The translations under genes were made by a program, and so were the position numbers. Positions 23,852-36,068 of a stretch of 64,000 bases of DNA are shown in pieces. Source of the stretch: Toxoplasma gondii ME49 (Eukaryota; Apicomplexa; Conoidasida; Eucoccidiorida; Sarcocystidae); contig NC_031473.1 of NCBI RefSeq assembly GCF_000006565.2, positions 3,326,134 through 3,390,133 of the forward strand, given 5' to 3'. Positions within the stretch are counted from its first letter, which is position 1. Every line of letters starts with the position of its first letter. The notes below the pieces were generated by a model. The model worked only from the letters and a program-made list of their open reading frames with translations. It was not told the origin of the DNA and did no database searches.

Positions 23852-26249
23852 GTATATATGTATGTGTATGTATGTATATATATATATATATATGTGTATA
23901 ATGTGAATGCTTGCGTTTGAGGCGTTCTCTTGGGGCTCTGGCATGCACCCACAGACACACACAGACACAGAGACCTGCATTCGGTAGACATGTGAGGAGC
24001 GGCTTTGTGAGTGCGTTCCGCCCCCCGTCAGCCAAAGACGAAGAAGGTGGAGAAGAAGAAGGACGAATGGGAGCAAGTGAACACACAGAAGGCGATCTGG
24101 CTGCGTCCGAAGGAGGAGATCGAGGAGAAGGAGTACAACGAGTTCTACAAGAGCGTGAGCAAGGACTGGTCCGACCCCCTTGCGCACATCCACTTTTCGG
24201 CGGAGGGCGAGGTCGAGTTCAAAGCGCTTCTGTACATTCCCAAGCGGGCGCCTTCGGACATCTACAGCAACTACTTTGACAAGCAAACGTCTGTGAAGGT
24301 GTACGTTCGCCGCGTCTTGGTCGCAGACCAGTTCGACGACCTTCTCCCCAAGTACCTGCACTTCGTCAAGGGCGTGGTAGACAGCGACGACTTGCCGCTG
24401 AATGTGTCTCGCGAGCAGCTGCAGCAACACAAGATTCTGAACGTTATTTCGAAGAAGCTGGTCCGAAAGACGCTCGACACGATGCGGAAGCTGTCGGTGG
24501 ACGCGCTGAAGGAACGCGAGGAGATGGAGAAGGAGCTCGAGCAAGAGGAAGACGAGGCGAAGAAGAAAGAGCTGCAGAAGAAGCTGAAGGAGAAGAGCGT
24601 CTACGAGCGGTTCTACGACGAGTTCTCGCGGAACCTGAAGCTCGGCTGCTACGAAGACGACACAAACCGAAACAAGCTTCTGAAGCTCCTGCGCTTCCAC
24701 ACGAGCAAGTCTGGCCCTGAGCGCTCCGTCACCCTCGAGAGCTTCGTCGCGAAACTCCCAGAAAACCAACCCAACATCTACTACGCGGCTGGCGAGTCCG
24801 CCGAGCAACTCATGAAGGCTCCGGAAATGCAGATCTTCTTGAAAAAAGACATCGAAGTTCTGTTCCTCCTCGAGGCCATGGACGAACCGTGCATTCAACG
24901 CGTCATGGACTTCGAAGGTGAGACAGCATCCGCGAGAGAGCGAGAGGCCAAAACAGGCGACGCTTGTTTGTCTCGAGTGGCACATGCGAAACAGCAACAC
25001 GGACATGGTAAACGCGTTCTTCGTAGACTCACTGTCAACGGGCTCTAGTCATTTTATCGGTGTTTTTTTTCTGGGTATCTCATTGCGTTGATAGCTGGTT
25101 TACGCGACCGTAGATCTGTGTCTCAGACCTCTCGGGTATTTCCGTTTTTCTCTTCCTCTATACTCGTGGTCAAGAGGGCAGCATCGTTCCGCGGTTGAAC
25201 TCTACATTGTTGTCAGTTTTGTTTTTTCTGCAACGCTTCTGTTGCTCTCCAAGTCCTCTTCCAACAGCGTCCGCTGTGTCTCTCCCCGGAGCGTGTCTCG
25301 TGGTTCTACAGTACAAAACTGCGTCGCATGACTCCTACATGGATCTCTCCATCTCTGTGTGATTTTTCTCTCGTTTTCACATCGTTATCGACATCTAACT
25401 GGCATGAAGAGCCCCGTAGGAGGAGTGCGGCGACCCCCAGCATTTGAGCATTCGTTTTTCGGCGTAAAGCGTGTATCATCTGGTGACGCTGATCCGTTTG
25501 TGTGTCACACGTGGAACCGACGCTGGAAAGAGTTGCGTTGTGTCTCCGCGCTGACCTCGCCGCGTTTTTCCGTGTTGTCTGCATTCCGCCTGTCTTGTGC
25601 AGGAAAGAAGTTTGTGTCGATTCAGAAGGGCGACGTGCAGCTGGACCAGACGGAGGAGGAGAAGAAGACGGAGAAGCGTTTGAAGAAGGCGTTCGAGCCG
25701 CTTCTGTCGTGGTGGAAGAAGTTGCTTGGCGAGAAGGTGACGAAGGTCGAGGTGTCGAAGCGCCTGGTGGAGGCGCCGTGCGCCGTCGTGGCGTCTGAGT
25801 GGGGTTACTCTGCGCAGATGGAGAAGATCATGAAGACGCAAACGTTTGCAGATCCGCGTCACGTCCGCATGATGGCTGGCCAGAAGGTGTTTGAGATCAA
25901 CCCACACCATCGGATGATTCAGTACCTCCTCGCGCAGGTCCAGAAGGAAGGGGACAACGTCGGCTCGAAGGAGATAGAGATGGCTCGGCTCTTGTTCGAA
26001 GTCGCGAAACTGGCGTCCGGGTTCGAGGTCGAGGACCCAAAGGATGTCGCGGCGAGCCTGTACAAAGCAGTGGCCGCAGACCTGACGCTACCGACAGACG
26101 AACCGATGATCGCCGAGTACGAACTGCCTCGCGAAGAAGAAGACGAGAAGGTCGGAGATGAGGACGCAAAGGACGAGGAAAAGAACGAAGAGGGCGAGGC
26201 AGACGAACCGGAAGAGAAAGAACACACTGAGAAGCACGACGAACTGTGA
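22585..26249 (+). CDS. GRP94: Endoplasmic reticulum HSP90 chaperone GRP94 (endoplasmin), 3 exons
   Basis: An ATP-dependent chaperone of the ER lumen. Exons 22585-23595, 24032-24917 and 25603-26249 join at phases 0 and 1 and give 847 residues. The N-terminus is a signal peptide ([20 protein letters not shown]). The HSP90 ATPase domain follows with [36 protein letters not shown] and [19 protein letters not shown]. An acidic Asp/Lys/Glu linker is split by intron 1. The middle domain opens with [16 protein letters not shown] and has [15 protein letters not shown] and RFHTSK. The C-terminal domain has [12 protein letters not shown], and an acidic tail ends in HDEL, the ER-retrieval signal. The HDEL end separates it from cytosolic HSP90 (EEVD) and from mitochondrial TRAP1. 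No residue of the ATP site looks changed. Confidence 0.97.
23815..23900. repeat. (TA)n / TATG microsatellite in GRP94 intron 1
   Basis: About 85 bases of nearly pure alternating T and A with GT interruptions lie in the intron that divides the acidic linker of GRP94. Confidence 0.9.
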
Positions 26250-29200
26250 GGACAGCGGACAGGGAACGAACTGAGGGCGGTTCAGATCGGGACGCGTGGT
26301 GATGCAGGGTCGATACACCACAGGAAGAGGAAGTAGAAGAGGAGAGACGGTGACAGACGACATACGTAGGTCGAAGCGACTTGGAAACGAAGGACCAGAG
26401 ACGCAGAAGGAGGCGGAGATGCACCTCTTTCCTCTTGGATCCATGCAGTCGGATGCTACATCAGACAGGGAAAGAACTGCGACTCGAGACGGCGAGTGTC
26501 GTCGACACGAGAGGCATCCGACACCGGAACGCGTTCGAGGATTGGAAAAGTTCCGCTCTGCTTTCGGGAGGGATGTTTGACGCTTGAAGATCCAGCGAGA
26601 GGCGAGAAGGGAGAGACTTTGGAGTTGCGTTCCCACTGAATTCGTTTTCATACATCAAGCTGTTTCTGCATTTGTCTGTATATCGGTGTTGCATGTGCAT
26701 CGAAAACGCTTCTTTCATGTCTCCTGACATGTATAGTCATACTCAGAGATCAACTGCGAACACACGAAGAGTGCCGCACATTTTCGTGTCTGCGTTCTGC
26801 AAAGAGCTGAAAAATTGCTGTGGAGCAGACCACGCGAGAGCAGACGCGACACAGAAAGAAATCCTCTCCGAGTCCGTTTCGCTGCCTGCTCACAGTTGGC
26901 TACACAACGAAAGCCTGTAGCGAGGTGTGAAACGAAAGCCGTTTCGTCTGCTTACACTGGCTGCGGGTGTCTTGAAGAGGAATTCAACTCGCATGTTTCA
27001 GACAGTGATGCCGCCGCCCTCTCGGCCTACACGCTTCACGCGCAAATCTATGCTTCGGAACGTGTATCTATCATAAATGGGGTGGAAGCTTCTGCGGCAA
27101 TCGCTGCGCAAACGGTCATGAAAAGAAAAATTGATTTGTACACAGAGACGCTCGCGCCTCTTCGTTCCACAGGCTGCTTGTTCCTTCTCCGTTCTTCCCC
27201 AGGTGGATGTCGAGTCACCCTTCACTCGGCTCGTCTGCTGCACTTCTCTAGACGTAAAGGCCGCCAGCAGCAAACTGCCGCGTTCGGTGCTCTCGCTCTC
27301 TTCATCTTTCTCTGTTCTCTTTCTTCTCGTTTCCTTCGCGTCCTTTTCTTCCTTTTCCTCTTCTCCCTGCTCCCGCTTCTTGTTCTCGATTTCTCAGACT
27401 GCGTGTCGTCTTTCTCGTGAAGATCGACGAAAAACGAGTCGCTGCTTTTCCATTCTGAGCTTGCCATTCTGACCTTTCCAGTCCAGAGATGTAGAGCCGA
27501 ATCTTTTTAACAGGTCCACCTGGGCGTCTTCACGTTTCTTCCACTTTGACCGCATGCAAGGGCAGCATGTCGAATGACACACACCCAGGGAAAAACAAGA
27601 TTTCTACTCCCTATGAGAGGCCGAAACGCGTCGAAGATGTACGAAAACGTATTTCGAGCCGCCCCAGCTCTTGCCGACATGAGACCTGTGTACACTTTAC
27701 TCCATCCTTCACCTTTCAAATCGGTAGTGTCGAATTTCCCTTACTGCAGTAAGATGACATCTCTGTCATGTCAGCTTCGTACGAAGTTTGACAGGTAAGC
27801 AGAAACACAACGGTCTATCCAGGACCGTCTGCCGGCAACAGACGTCTGTAACAGACACTTTCACACATGCCAGACTGAATAAATAACAAGCCACGAGTCC
27901 CTTTTACAGAAACGGTCCTTTCCGGCCACAGCCCCTTCGAAAGGTTTTCGTTTTTACGGTGGGCACAGAATCGCCTGAAAAGCAGCACCGAGGCACCTTC
28001 CGTGTGTCGTGACAGACATCGAACCTCCGTGGAAGATTAGAAAAGGAGAGAGAAGCACCAACAGTTCAAACAGACATCCCTTCGATGAGAAAAACGAGGC
28101 GCCGCAACCCGCGTCACAGACACTCCGTCTTGTTTATCTTCTATGTTGTGAGGATCAAGAACAAGATGTACGCTAGAAAGCTCCGTTCTTAGTTCGTTCC
28201 TGTCTCCTGCGGACACAACTCGGTTTCGAGGCGAGCGCAGATGCTCTCGTGCCTGCACAGAAAACAGATGAAAAAACTGACCGCGCAAGCCCTCCAACAC
28301 AGAGAAGTCAGCTGCCTCCGCCAGTTTTGTCCTTGTCATTCGCCACTTCGAACACCGGCAGAGAACGCGAGAAAAAGCGGGAACCACGAGATACCAACGG
28401 CTCCTTGGTAAGTGATTTTGCTGCTTTCCACGTTTCGAGGTAGACGAACCAGAGCGTACCCCGACATGGTCGAGGTCGGAAACTCGGACCGCTCTGCCCA
28501 GCGCTCCAGCGCGCGAATGACAAAGATGCCTCGACATGCTGAGAAGTCTGTCTCCTGATTGTAGGCGGCTCGTTTCTGTCTGAATCACCTGCCTCAAAAC
28601 AGCCGAGGGCGGATCTGCTGCGAGACACTCTCTGTTTCGTCTTCCTGACACCCCCAAATTAAGTCTAGTCAAACGTCGAAACCGGCGAGTCGTGCGACAC
28701 AGTCGCCGCAACGTGCGAACTTACGGCAGTCCGTGACGAGCAAAGAGAACCTCCATTTGTCGCAGAGTGTCGTCATCTACGGCACACAGGACCCCCAGAG
28801 CGAGTCTCGAGTAAACGCAAAAGCGAAGTGCAAACGCACGCGTCGACATGCACCTACACTCGCGTACACGGCGATGGCAGTGGCAGTGTCGGTGGATTCT
28901 GGAGCGAAAAGAGGTGAGAAAAGGCGTACATCTGTATCTCATCCTTCCTTGTCGCGACCTCACGATTCAGAGTGTGTCCGAGCATCTCAAAAGCGTGAAG
29001 CTACTTTTTTTCTACGGTGGAGAACTGCGCCACTGAGGTCGTCGAAGCGTCCGCGTGCGACGGGTGTGCGGCGACCTCCCGCCAGTCGGTGAAAAAAGTA
29101 CTTTCGCATCTCCGAGAAAAAACGTTTAATCTGTTCGCAAACCCTGAAGCGCGGAGGTCGTGGCATTTCCTTCTGATGAAAACGCCCCCTGTCGAACGTA

Positions 29201-29649
29201 CCAAGAGTTGCTGCAGCTTCATCCAGCCGAGACGCCAACTGCATGCAAACAGGAGTAGCAGTCAGAGCAGCCGTCACGCTGCGAAAATATAAAACTCCGC
29301 CCCTCCAGGTGAAACAACGCCGATATCGACATATGCGTAGCTGTGTCCATCTCCACACAAGAACACGATGCAGGCATAAACGAAAAAAATAACTCTATCA
29401 AACGCTGTGTGTGCTCACATGTCCGATGAAACGTAGTTTCAAGGATTTTCAGTCCATAGACAGGAAGAAACGCTTGTAAAAGGAAGACACATGCATCCAT
29501 TAATACTTCTCGCAACCGGCAAGTACGCTCATACAGGCGACGGCAGAGATTATACGAAGACTGTGTGCACACACGAGCCAGACGGCATGGCTACGCAGAG
29601 AAGCGAAAGGAGGCCAGCCACAACTCAAACCGTCCGAGACAAGAACGCT
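26250..29649. other. Convergent 3' region, no gene seen
   Basis: About 3.4 kb between the stop codons of GRP94 (+) and the helical-repeat gene (-). Open frames are short and without motifs. It is unusually long for a convergent gap, so a non-coding RNA or an unrecognised small gene is possible, but nothing in the sequence supports one directly. Confidence 0.4.
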
Positions 29650-32412
29650 TTACTTCTTGCGCCGTACCTCGCTAAGGAGCAACCTGGGAGGGAACTCCAA
29701 GTCGGTGAAGTGCGAGGCGAGAGAGACAAGACCTGGGAGTTCGAACTGAGGGAGAATTTCGGTCACGCGTTCGCCCATTGCCTAGAAAACAGCGAAAGAA
29801 AAAGCGAAGAAGAAGGGAAGTCACATTGGGGCCTGACTGAACGCCATGAATGAAACGCATCGTTTCCATCCTTCCTGTTGAGTCGTCTCTCCAAAAAACG
29901 CGTGAAGGCCTCCAGAACCTCGTGGCGTTGTGTGGCTGTTCTTTTGCCGTTTCGCTGATCCAGGAAAGAAGACAAGTGCGTCTGATCTTCTTTACAAATC
30001 CCTCGGAAAGGAAGTCGCGAAGCTACCTGCTCACCTGAAGAAGATCGTCGAACTGGACGTCCAAAGCTGCTACAGCTTGGAGAAGACCGAGGAGTTCTTC
30101 GGGTCTGTCAGAGCACCAACTCACAGATTTCTAACTGCCTCAAACTCTCCAACAACTCACAAATATACACATCCCTGTGCACACCCTTCAACGACTGCTG
30201 CGCTCGGCTTATACACGGGAGAACACGAACGCGGAGACCGCAGTCGGCGGGTTCTCGAGAAGCGTGACTTGTGTTTTGCATAAAGCTCGGAGTTGTGCGT
30301 TGCACAAAAAGCCGAACGAATTCCTGTTTAGTCTACGCGTGGATCGTGCCTCCATTTTCCAGACAGAGAGCAAGTCGCTTCCACGCTTTCGTTCTCAAAC
30401 GAAGACTCTGCCCGACTGAGACTTTTGCCGAGAAACCGATCCCTTTCGAGTTTTTCTTTGCAGAAGGTGATATCAACGCGGAGCAGCCTTCGTCGAGCAC
30501 GCAGCGTTCCTTCTTGGCGACGCACCCTAGTCACTGAAGAGAAACGCCGCGACTCTAAAAGTCTCTGTCACAGCTCTTTTGATACGCCGATCCAGGACGC
30601 AGGCAATCACAGGAACAAGTATAAATGCGTTTTCAATTCACGACCGCACTGCAGCACTGCCGATTCGAAAGCCAGCTGATGCAGAGAAACGACGCGATGC
30701 CTTCTTACCGCAAGTGACACACGCGAGGCAGCACGCAAGTCTGCAGCGTCTTGTCGACAAGCGAGCCCGGCTGAAGAAAATGTTTCCAGAAAAACGAGAA
30801 ATGCGTATAAACGTATTCACACAGATTCACCTCGGTACGTATTGTTTCCTGCCTTGCAACCTTCGTTCGCCATTGACTAGTGTGCACAAATCACTCGCAA
30901 CTCTGTCTACGCTTCTAGAGATATCTGCAGATACGTGTAGATATGTCTAGACACATATACATATATATATATATATATACATATATATATACACATATAT
31001 ACATCTATATACATATATACATATATATATGTATATATATATCTATATGTATATATACACATATCGATAGCTATCTTGAGACACATACGTTTTCCGCTGT
31101 TCAGCTCGCAGTGTATACAGGCGGTTGATTGAGGCACGACGGCCACCCGCGAAGAGAGTTCGCGCTTCAGACGAGAAGTCTCGGTGAAGCCTTCCAGTCG
31201 TCTCTACCATGTGTTTCGTCTTCGTACGTTTCAACGAAGACAGGACCCACCGCGAAGCCGACGAGAGCGAGAGCTTCAAGAAGAAGGATGACATGACGAT
31301 TGTCGAAACTGGTGATCTGAAAGTGAGAAAGAAGGAACAGAGGAAAGGTCAAGAGGCAGCGAGAAAACGCAAAGAGAGAGAGATGAAAAAGAGGCAGAAA
31401 AGAGATAAAATGTGAACTCGAATGGTTCCCATCTGGGACCATGCCACACGGATTACAGACAGCGACTGCGCTCTTTTATGAATTTACGGATCTCTTTGTG
31501 TGAAATGCAACGTTCACCTTTGCACGCGCGCCAGCGTCTCGGTCTAGGCGGAGGAGGAACTGCGTGTGTCTCTTCACTGAGGTAAATACGTTTGCAAAAC
31601 CGAGAAAGCAGTTGGAGACAGCCGCCACCTTTACCGACTCTTGCTTCGGTTTCAGTTCTTCGCCTCTCACCTCTTCTCCTGTCCTCTCCCTTTTGTCTCG
31701 TCTCTTTGATCGCACCGTTTCAGCGAAACGAGAGTTTCACCTCCCCACGAAGACCCCCGCGACCAGACCCCCCCGCCCGCTGGCGTCCAGGGAAGCCACA
31801 GCGAAGTTTCTCTGTTTAGCGCGGAGTCAAAACTTCTGTCCGAGTTTTGCGCGCCTACTACCGAGTGAGGATCACGACATTTCTGCTCCTTGCATGCAAA
31901 CGTCGGTTCTTCGAGACTGCATGCGCATGCGGCAGTGAGGAGAGACATACCCGGCCTTCGACGCGGCTGAGAGCCTCACTCATCAGTCCAGCGACCTCCC
32001 AGTCAAGGACGCTTTCTCTTTCGTCAGTTTCCGACTCTTCTGCATCGTCTCGGTCTGCCTCATTCGGCGACGCAGACGCGATCAGCCGCCGAGAGGACGC
32101 ATGCTGTTTCGAGGGAGGCGGCGTCTCCAGGAAAAAGCTGCCAGCAGATACGCGAGGCGAGACTTCGCTCTCTTCGACGAGGCTCCGACGCGCCAGATGC
32201 ATCGCACAGGCGCGAACGAGAAATACCAAGTCTGCAGAGAAAACATGACTTCGAGGAAACGCGCGTCAGGAAATACCACGAAGAAGCCAAGCCCCGAAGT
32301 GAGTGGCTCCGAAGTCACCTGCTCCTTCAATCACCGTCAAAGTCATACAGAAGCACACGCACATATATTTCTTGCATGCGTTTGCGCCTGTACACATACG
32401 TGTCTACATATA

Positions 32413-32452
<40 letters not shown>

Positions 32453-34775
32453 CATATATATATACATATATATATATATGCATATGTATGTGGACGCGTG
32501 TTTATGCTTGTATGTATATGAATGCGTAGAGAGAGTGAGAGATGGAACGCTGTGGCTACACGTTACGAGTGTGGGCGATAACAGAGCATCCAAATATGAG
32601 TCTATCTGTCTTTGGGTGAACAGCAACAAGGTTCACCTCGCCCTTTTCAGTTAACGTTTCTCTGCGTCGCGGACCTTCCGTGCCGGACGCAACTTCCTTG
32701 TGTGCCTGAGAGCTCTGGGCTGCAGCCAAAACCGCAGAAGCCACAGCGGGCGCCGAGAGACCAAGAGCGCATGCGCCATGCCACAGCTTCACGAGGTCCG
32801 ACAGAGACACCGCATGAAGTTCCGCGTCCGCCTCGTTGTTCCGCTCCCCTCCGCGAAGAGGCTCTGCGTTTCGGCAGACTCCAACGAAGAAACAGAGGAA
32901 AATAAAAACGCAAGACCCCAGAGGCGGAGGACAGAGACATGCGAGTGTGCAGGCGAACCAGAAGAACGCAGGGGGGAAGAGGTGAGGAAACGACGGAAGA
33001 GAAGCGAGGGAAAAAACGCGAGGAAACACAAAACACCGAAATGTACACGAGGCGAGGATGACACGGGTGCAGAGCAAGCAAGAGGGAGAAAGGAAAGTCA
33101 CCAAGAAAATGAATGAGAAACTGGAAAGACGCAGGTACAAAGCACCTTCATTTCGTCGTCAGCTTCGTTTCTCCAGGGTCGACTCTTCAGTTCCTTATGC
33201 TCAACTCTCGGGTGGGCATCGATCGCCGTCGCAGTTGTTTCGAACTCTTCTCTCTTCGTTCGATCGTTCCGAGCGTTTCTCAACAACAAATGCGTTTCCT
33301 GCGATGTTCCTCTCCCCTTTCTGTCTCCATTCTGAGTTCCCTGCCCTACACAAGATTTATGACAAGAGGCGAAGACGAGTCGCCAACCTACCTGATCGCT
33401 CTAGAGGTCCTTGCAGCGTCTGAACAAGCACAAGTTCATCTCCTGCTTCTCCCTCGTCGTTCAGATCCGATTCCCTCCTCTTCGCTTCGCCGTGCAATTC
33501 CAGCATGCGCAGTCTAAAGGCAGGGCGCAGACGCGTGAGAGAAGCGTGGAGAAGCTGAAAAGAATTCAAGGCGCTGCAGATCTCCTCGGCAGAAAGGCAT
33601 GCAGTTTTCGCAACCAACGCCGTCTGCATGTCCTCCAGAATGTCCACAAGAAAGCCTTGCTGCTCAAGAGTGAAGGCGCGAAAAGGCTCGCGAGGCGACT
33701 TGGAGATCTCCTCGCCAGAGTGAAGTCCGCATTCTGCTTGGTCGACAGAAGAAGAAGCGAGAGGAGGAGAAGAGGGAGAAGAAGAGGGAGAAGAAGAGGG
33801 AGAAGAAGAGGGAAGAAGAGGAGAAGAGGAGGGAGAAGAGGAGGAAGGAGAGAGGGCAGATGAAGAAGGAAGCCTCTGCGTAAGAGAGGAGTATCGAGTG
33901 TCTCTTCTACCTCTTTTCGAGCGAGGAGCGTTGAGGAGACACGCAGGACCGAAGCGCGCCATTGCCTGAAGAAGCGCGACAATTTCATGGACGGAGAACT
34001 GAGACAGCAGACCGTGAGCTTGGAAGAGGACGTCTCCCCAAGAGACGAGAGGTGCAGAAGAAAGGAGCGGAGACTGGAGGGCGTCGCGGCGAGACTGAGA
34101 CCCCGCTCGGGAAGCGCGAAGAGAGGTCTCTCCCAAGTTGCGCTTCGCAGCGGAAGAACCGCGAGACGAAAACGAAGAAGCAAGAAAAGAAGAGAAAGAG
34201 AGGTCGTTTGCGACTTTCAGCAAAGCCTCGACTTCGAGAGTTTCCCTCGAGCGTCCCCCAGACGCATGGGAGAAGGACGCGGAATCAACCGTGTGAACCG
34301 GGGGAGGAGAATCGAGAGAAGACGAAGAGCGGAGTGGAGACCGTGCAGTTGAACGCGCAGAAGAGAAAGAGGCAGAAGAGCCTCGAGAGACTTGGAGAGA
34401 GCGAGGAGGGACAAGGACCGGAGAACAATGACAAGAGTCCTCAGCGCGACGGCACCGGTCAGATGAGGACGATGAGGAAAAACCAGCAGGTGTGAGAGAT
34501 GAAGACGAAGAAGTCACGCGCAGGAAAGAAAGCGAAGAGAAGGAAGAGTGGGGAAGACACGAGTGAAAAGCTGAAGGAGACGAGAGCGAAGAGGACGGAG
34601 AAGAAGGCGACGCGACAGGAGCTTGTTTGCTTGCTCTCTCCTGATTCGCGGCGATAGAAACTGGCGGGAAAGGGAGACGAGAGAAATCTCCAAATCGCCT
34701 GTGTGGAACTGAACAGCATACGGTTTTGCAGAAGAGAAGGTTCTCTCTGCATGCGATCCGGCGTACTCTCGCCAT
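29650..34775 (-). CDS. Helical-repeat organellar RNA-binding-like protein (HPR/FASTK type), at least 9 exons
   Basis: Exons in gene order: 33392-34775, 32637-32863, 31951-32231, about 31680-31518, 31251-31316, 30709-30770, 30035-30104, 29838-29954, 29650-29781. The last five join in phase and end in RRKK-stop. The protein repeats an alpha-helical pattern: [103 protein letters not shown]. Such degenerate units of about 37 residues are known from apicomplexan HPR proteins and animal FASTK proteins, which bind organellar RNA. No RAP domain is seen. The chosen start [12 protein letters not shown] gives a basic, acid-free N-terminus suited to mitochondrial import. A Leu-rich frame upstream to 35258 is probably not coding. 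The junction between exons 2 and 3 and the acceptor of exon 4 are unresolved. Confidence 0.62.
30952..31066. repeat. (TA)n/ATAC microsatellite in an intron of the helical-repeat gene
   Basis: About 115 bases of ATAT, ACAT and CTAT units lie between the exons at 30709-30770 and 31251-31316. Confidence 0.85.
32406..32490. repeat. (TA)n microsatellite in an intron of the helical-repeat gene
   Basis: An almost pure TA alternation of about 80 bases lies between the exons at 31951-32231 and 32637-32863. Confidence 0.88.
33750..33860. repeat. GAAGAGGGA polypurine repeat coding for Ser/Pro on the minus strand
   Basis: A tandem array of GAAGAGGGAGAA-like units in the first exon of the helical-repeat gene is read on the minus strand as Ser-Pro-Ser runs. 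The length keeps the frame open, as expected for a translated microsatellite. Confidence 0.8.
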
Positions 34776-36068
34776 CTCTCTGTCGGCCTCTCTCTGACGC
34801 AGAACCGCGTGCTGTACAGAGGCAGAAGCTACGCTGAAGCAACCACAGCGAAGAGCGCGAAGAAAGAGGCGCAGAGAGGCGAGCAAGCGAAGAGAATAAA
34901 CTGCACAAAAGAGCGGAAGGGGAGGGAGGAAGACACAGAGAGAACGAGCGCAGTCTGAGAAAAGAACTGAGGGAAGAGCGACCAAGAGAAGAAGGAGAAG
35001 AAAGAGAAGAAGAACGAGAAGCAGGAGAAGAAGAACGAGAAGCAGAAGAAGAAGCAGAAGAAGAGATGGGAGATGGCGAAGAAGTCGAGGTGCAACACAA
35101 GGGAGAGTAAGACGTAGAGGTGGAGGAAAAAGAAGAAGATGGAGAAGAAGAACGAGCAGAAGACGCTCCAACGTCAGCGCCTCTGACGGATTACATCTCA
35201 AGAGACACGAACATTCCCCGAGCTCGTGTGGAGAGCGTAGCCCGAGGTTTGGGAACAAGAAGAGAAAAACTGTGACTCTTTCTTCTTCGAAAAACTGGAA
35301 GCGAAGAGTTTCTTTCGGGGAAATTCCTGAAAAAAGTCCTCTCTCGGCGCCTCTTACGTGTGTTCTTTGCGCGGTTCTCAGCAGTCTCCAGGAGGAAGAA
35401 TACAGCGTCTCTCTCAGCTCTTAGTCCAGTCCCGATGGAGACAGATGTCCTGCATGCGGCTGCAGCGATTCGTTTTCGCGACTTTTCTTTCTCTTGAAGA
35501 GGTTATCTGTTTGAGGCAACATGGCATTTTTCTCCCTGAGACGACGACCTCCAGTTTTTTAAAGGCATTTCCCTCGCCGAGAGTCGTCAAGAAGCAGACT
35601 TGCTGCGGCAGTGCCTGCCTTCTCTCAGATGATGCAGCCGGGCCGTTGGTGTGTGAAAACATTTCTCGGTCCGCAAGACTCTTTTCGCCCCGCCGCATGC
35701 CTTTTCTTTTTTTTTTCTTTTTCTTCTGAATATTCAAAGGATAGAAAGCGTCTGTAGAGCGCGCCAGAAACTCCTTCGTCTCTCTGCCCCCAGGCACCGT
35801 CCACACACACCGAGGTCACGAGGGAGGGAGAAGAGAGCGGAGAAGGTAAAGAAAAGGAGACACAGAAAGAGAGGACAGAAGGGGAAAGAGACGGAAGAAA
35901 CGGAGAGAAAAAGAGGAAGGAGAGAGAGAAGAAGTGACAGAGTGGAGGGAGAAGGAAAGAGAGAGAGAAAGAGGGGAAAAGAGATAAAAGAGAAGAGAGG
36001 GAGGAGAGGCGAGAGGAAAAAGACAGAGAAGAAGAGAGGTGAAGAGAAACTAGGAAAAGCCACCGGCA
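34776..36068. other. Divergent promoter region with a long polypurine tract
   Basis: It lies between the helical-repeat gene (-) and L1 (+). The half next to L1 (about 35815-36055) is almost wholly A and G on the plus strand, with GAGA, GGGAGA and GAAA units. GA-rich DNA of this kind may serve as a promoter or exclude nucleosomes. No gene is recognised, although Leu-rich frames are open on the minus strand through 34459-35258. Confidence 0.5.

Noticed and set aside
23125..25910. Long minus-strand frames over GRP94
   Set aside because: Leu/Arg/Val-rich shadows of the GRP94 exons caused by high third-base GC; the plus strand has the conserved HSP90 motifs.
34776..35258. Upstream Leu-rich extension of the helical-repeat protein
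   Set aside because: It encodes unbroken Leu/Phe runs from GAAGAA-type repeats. [12 protein letters not shown] is a more credible organelle-targeted start.
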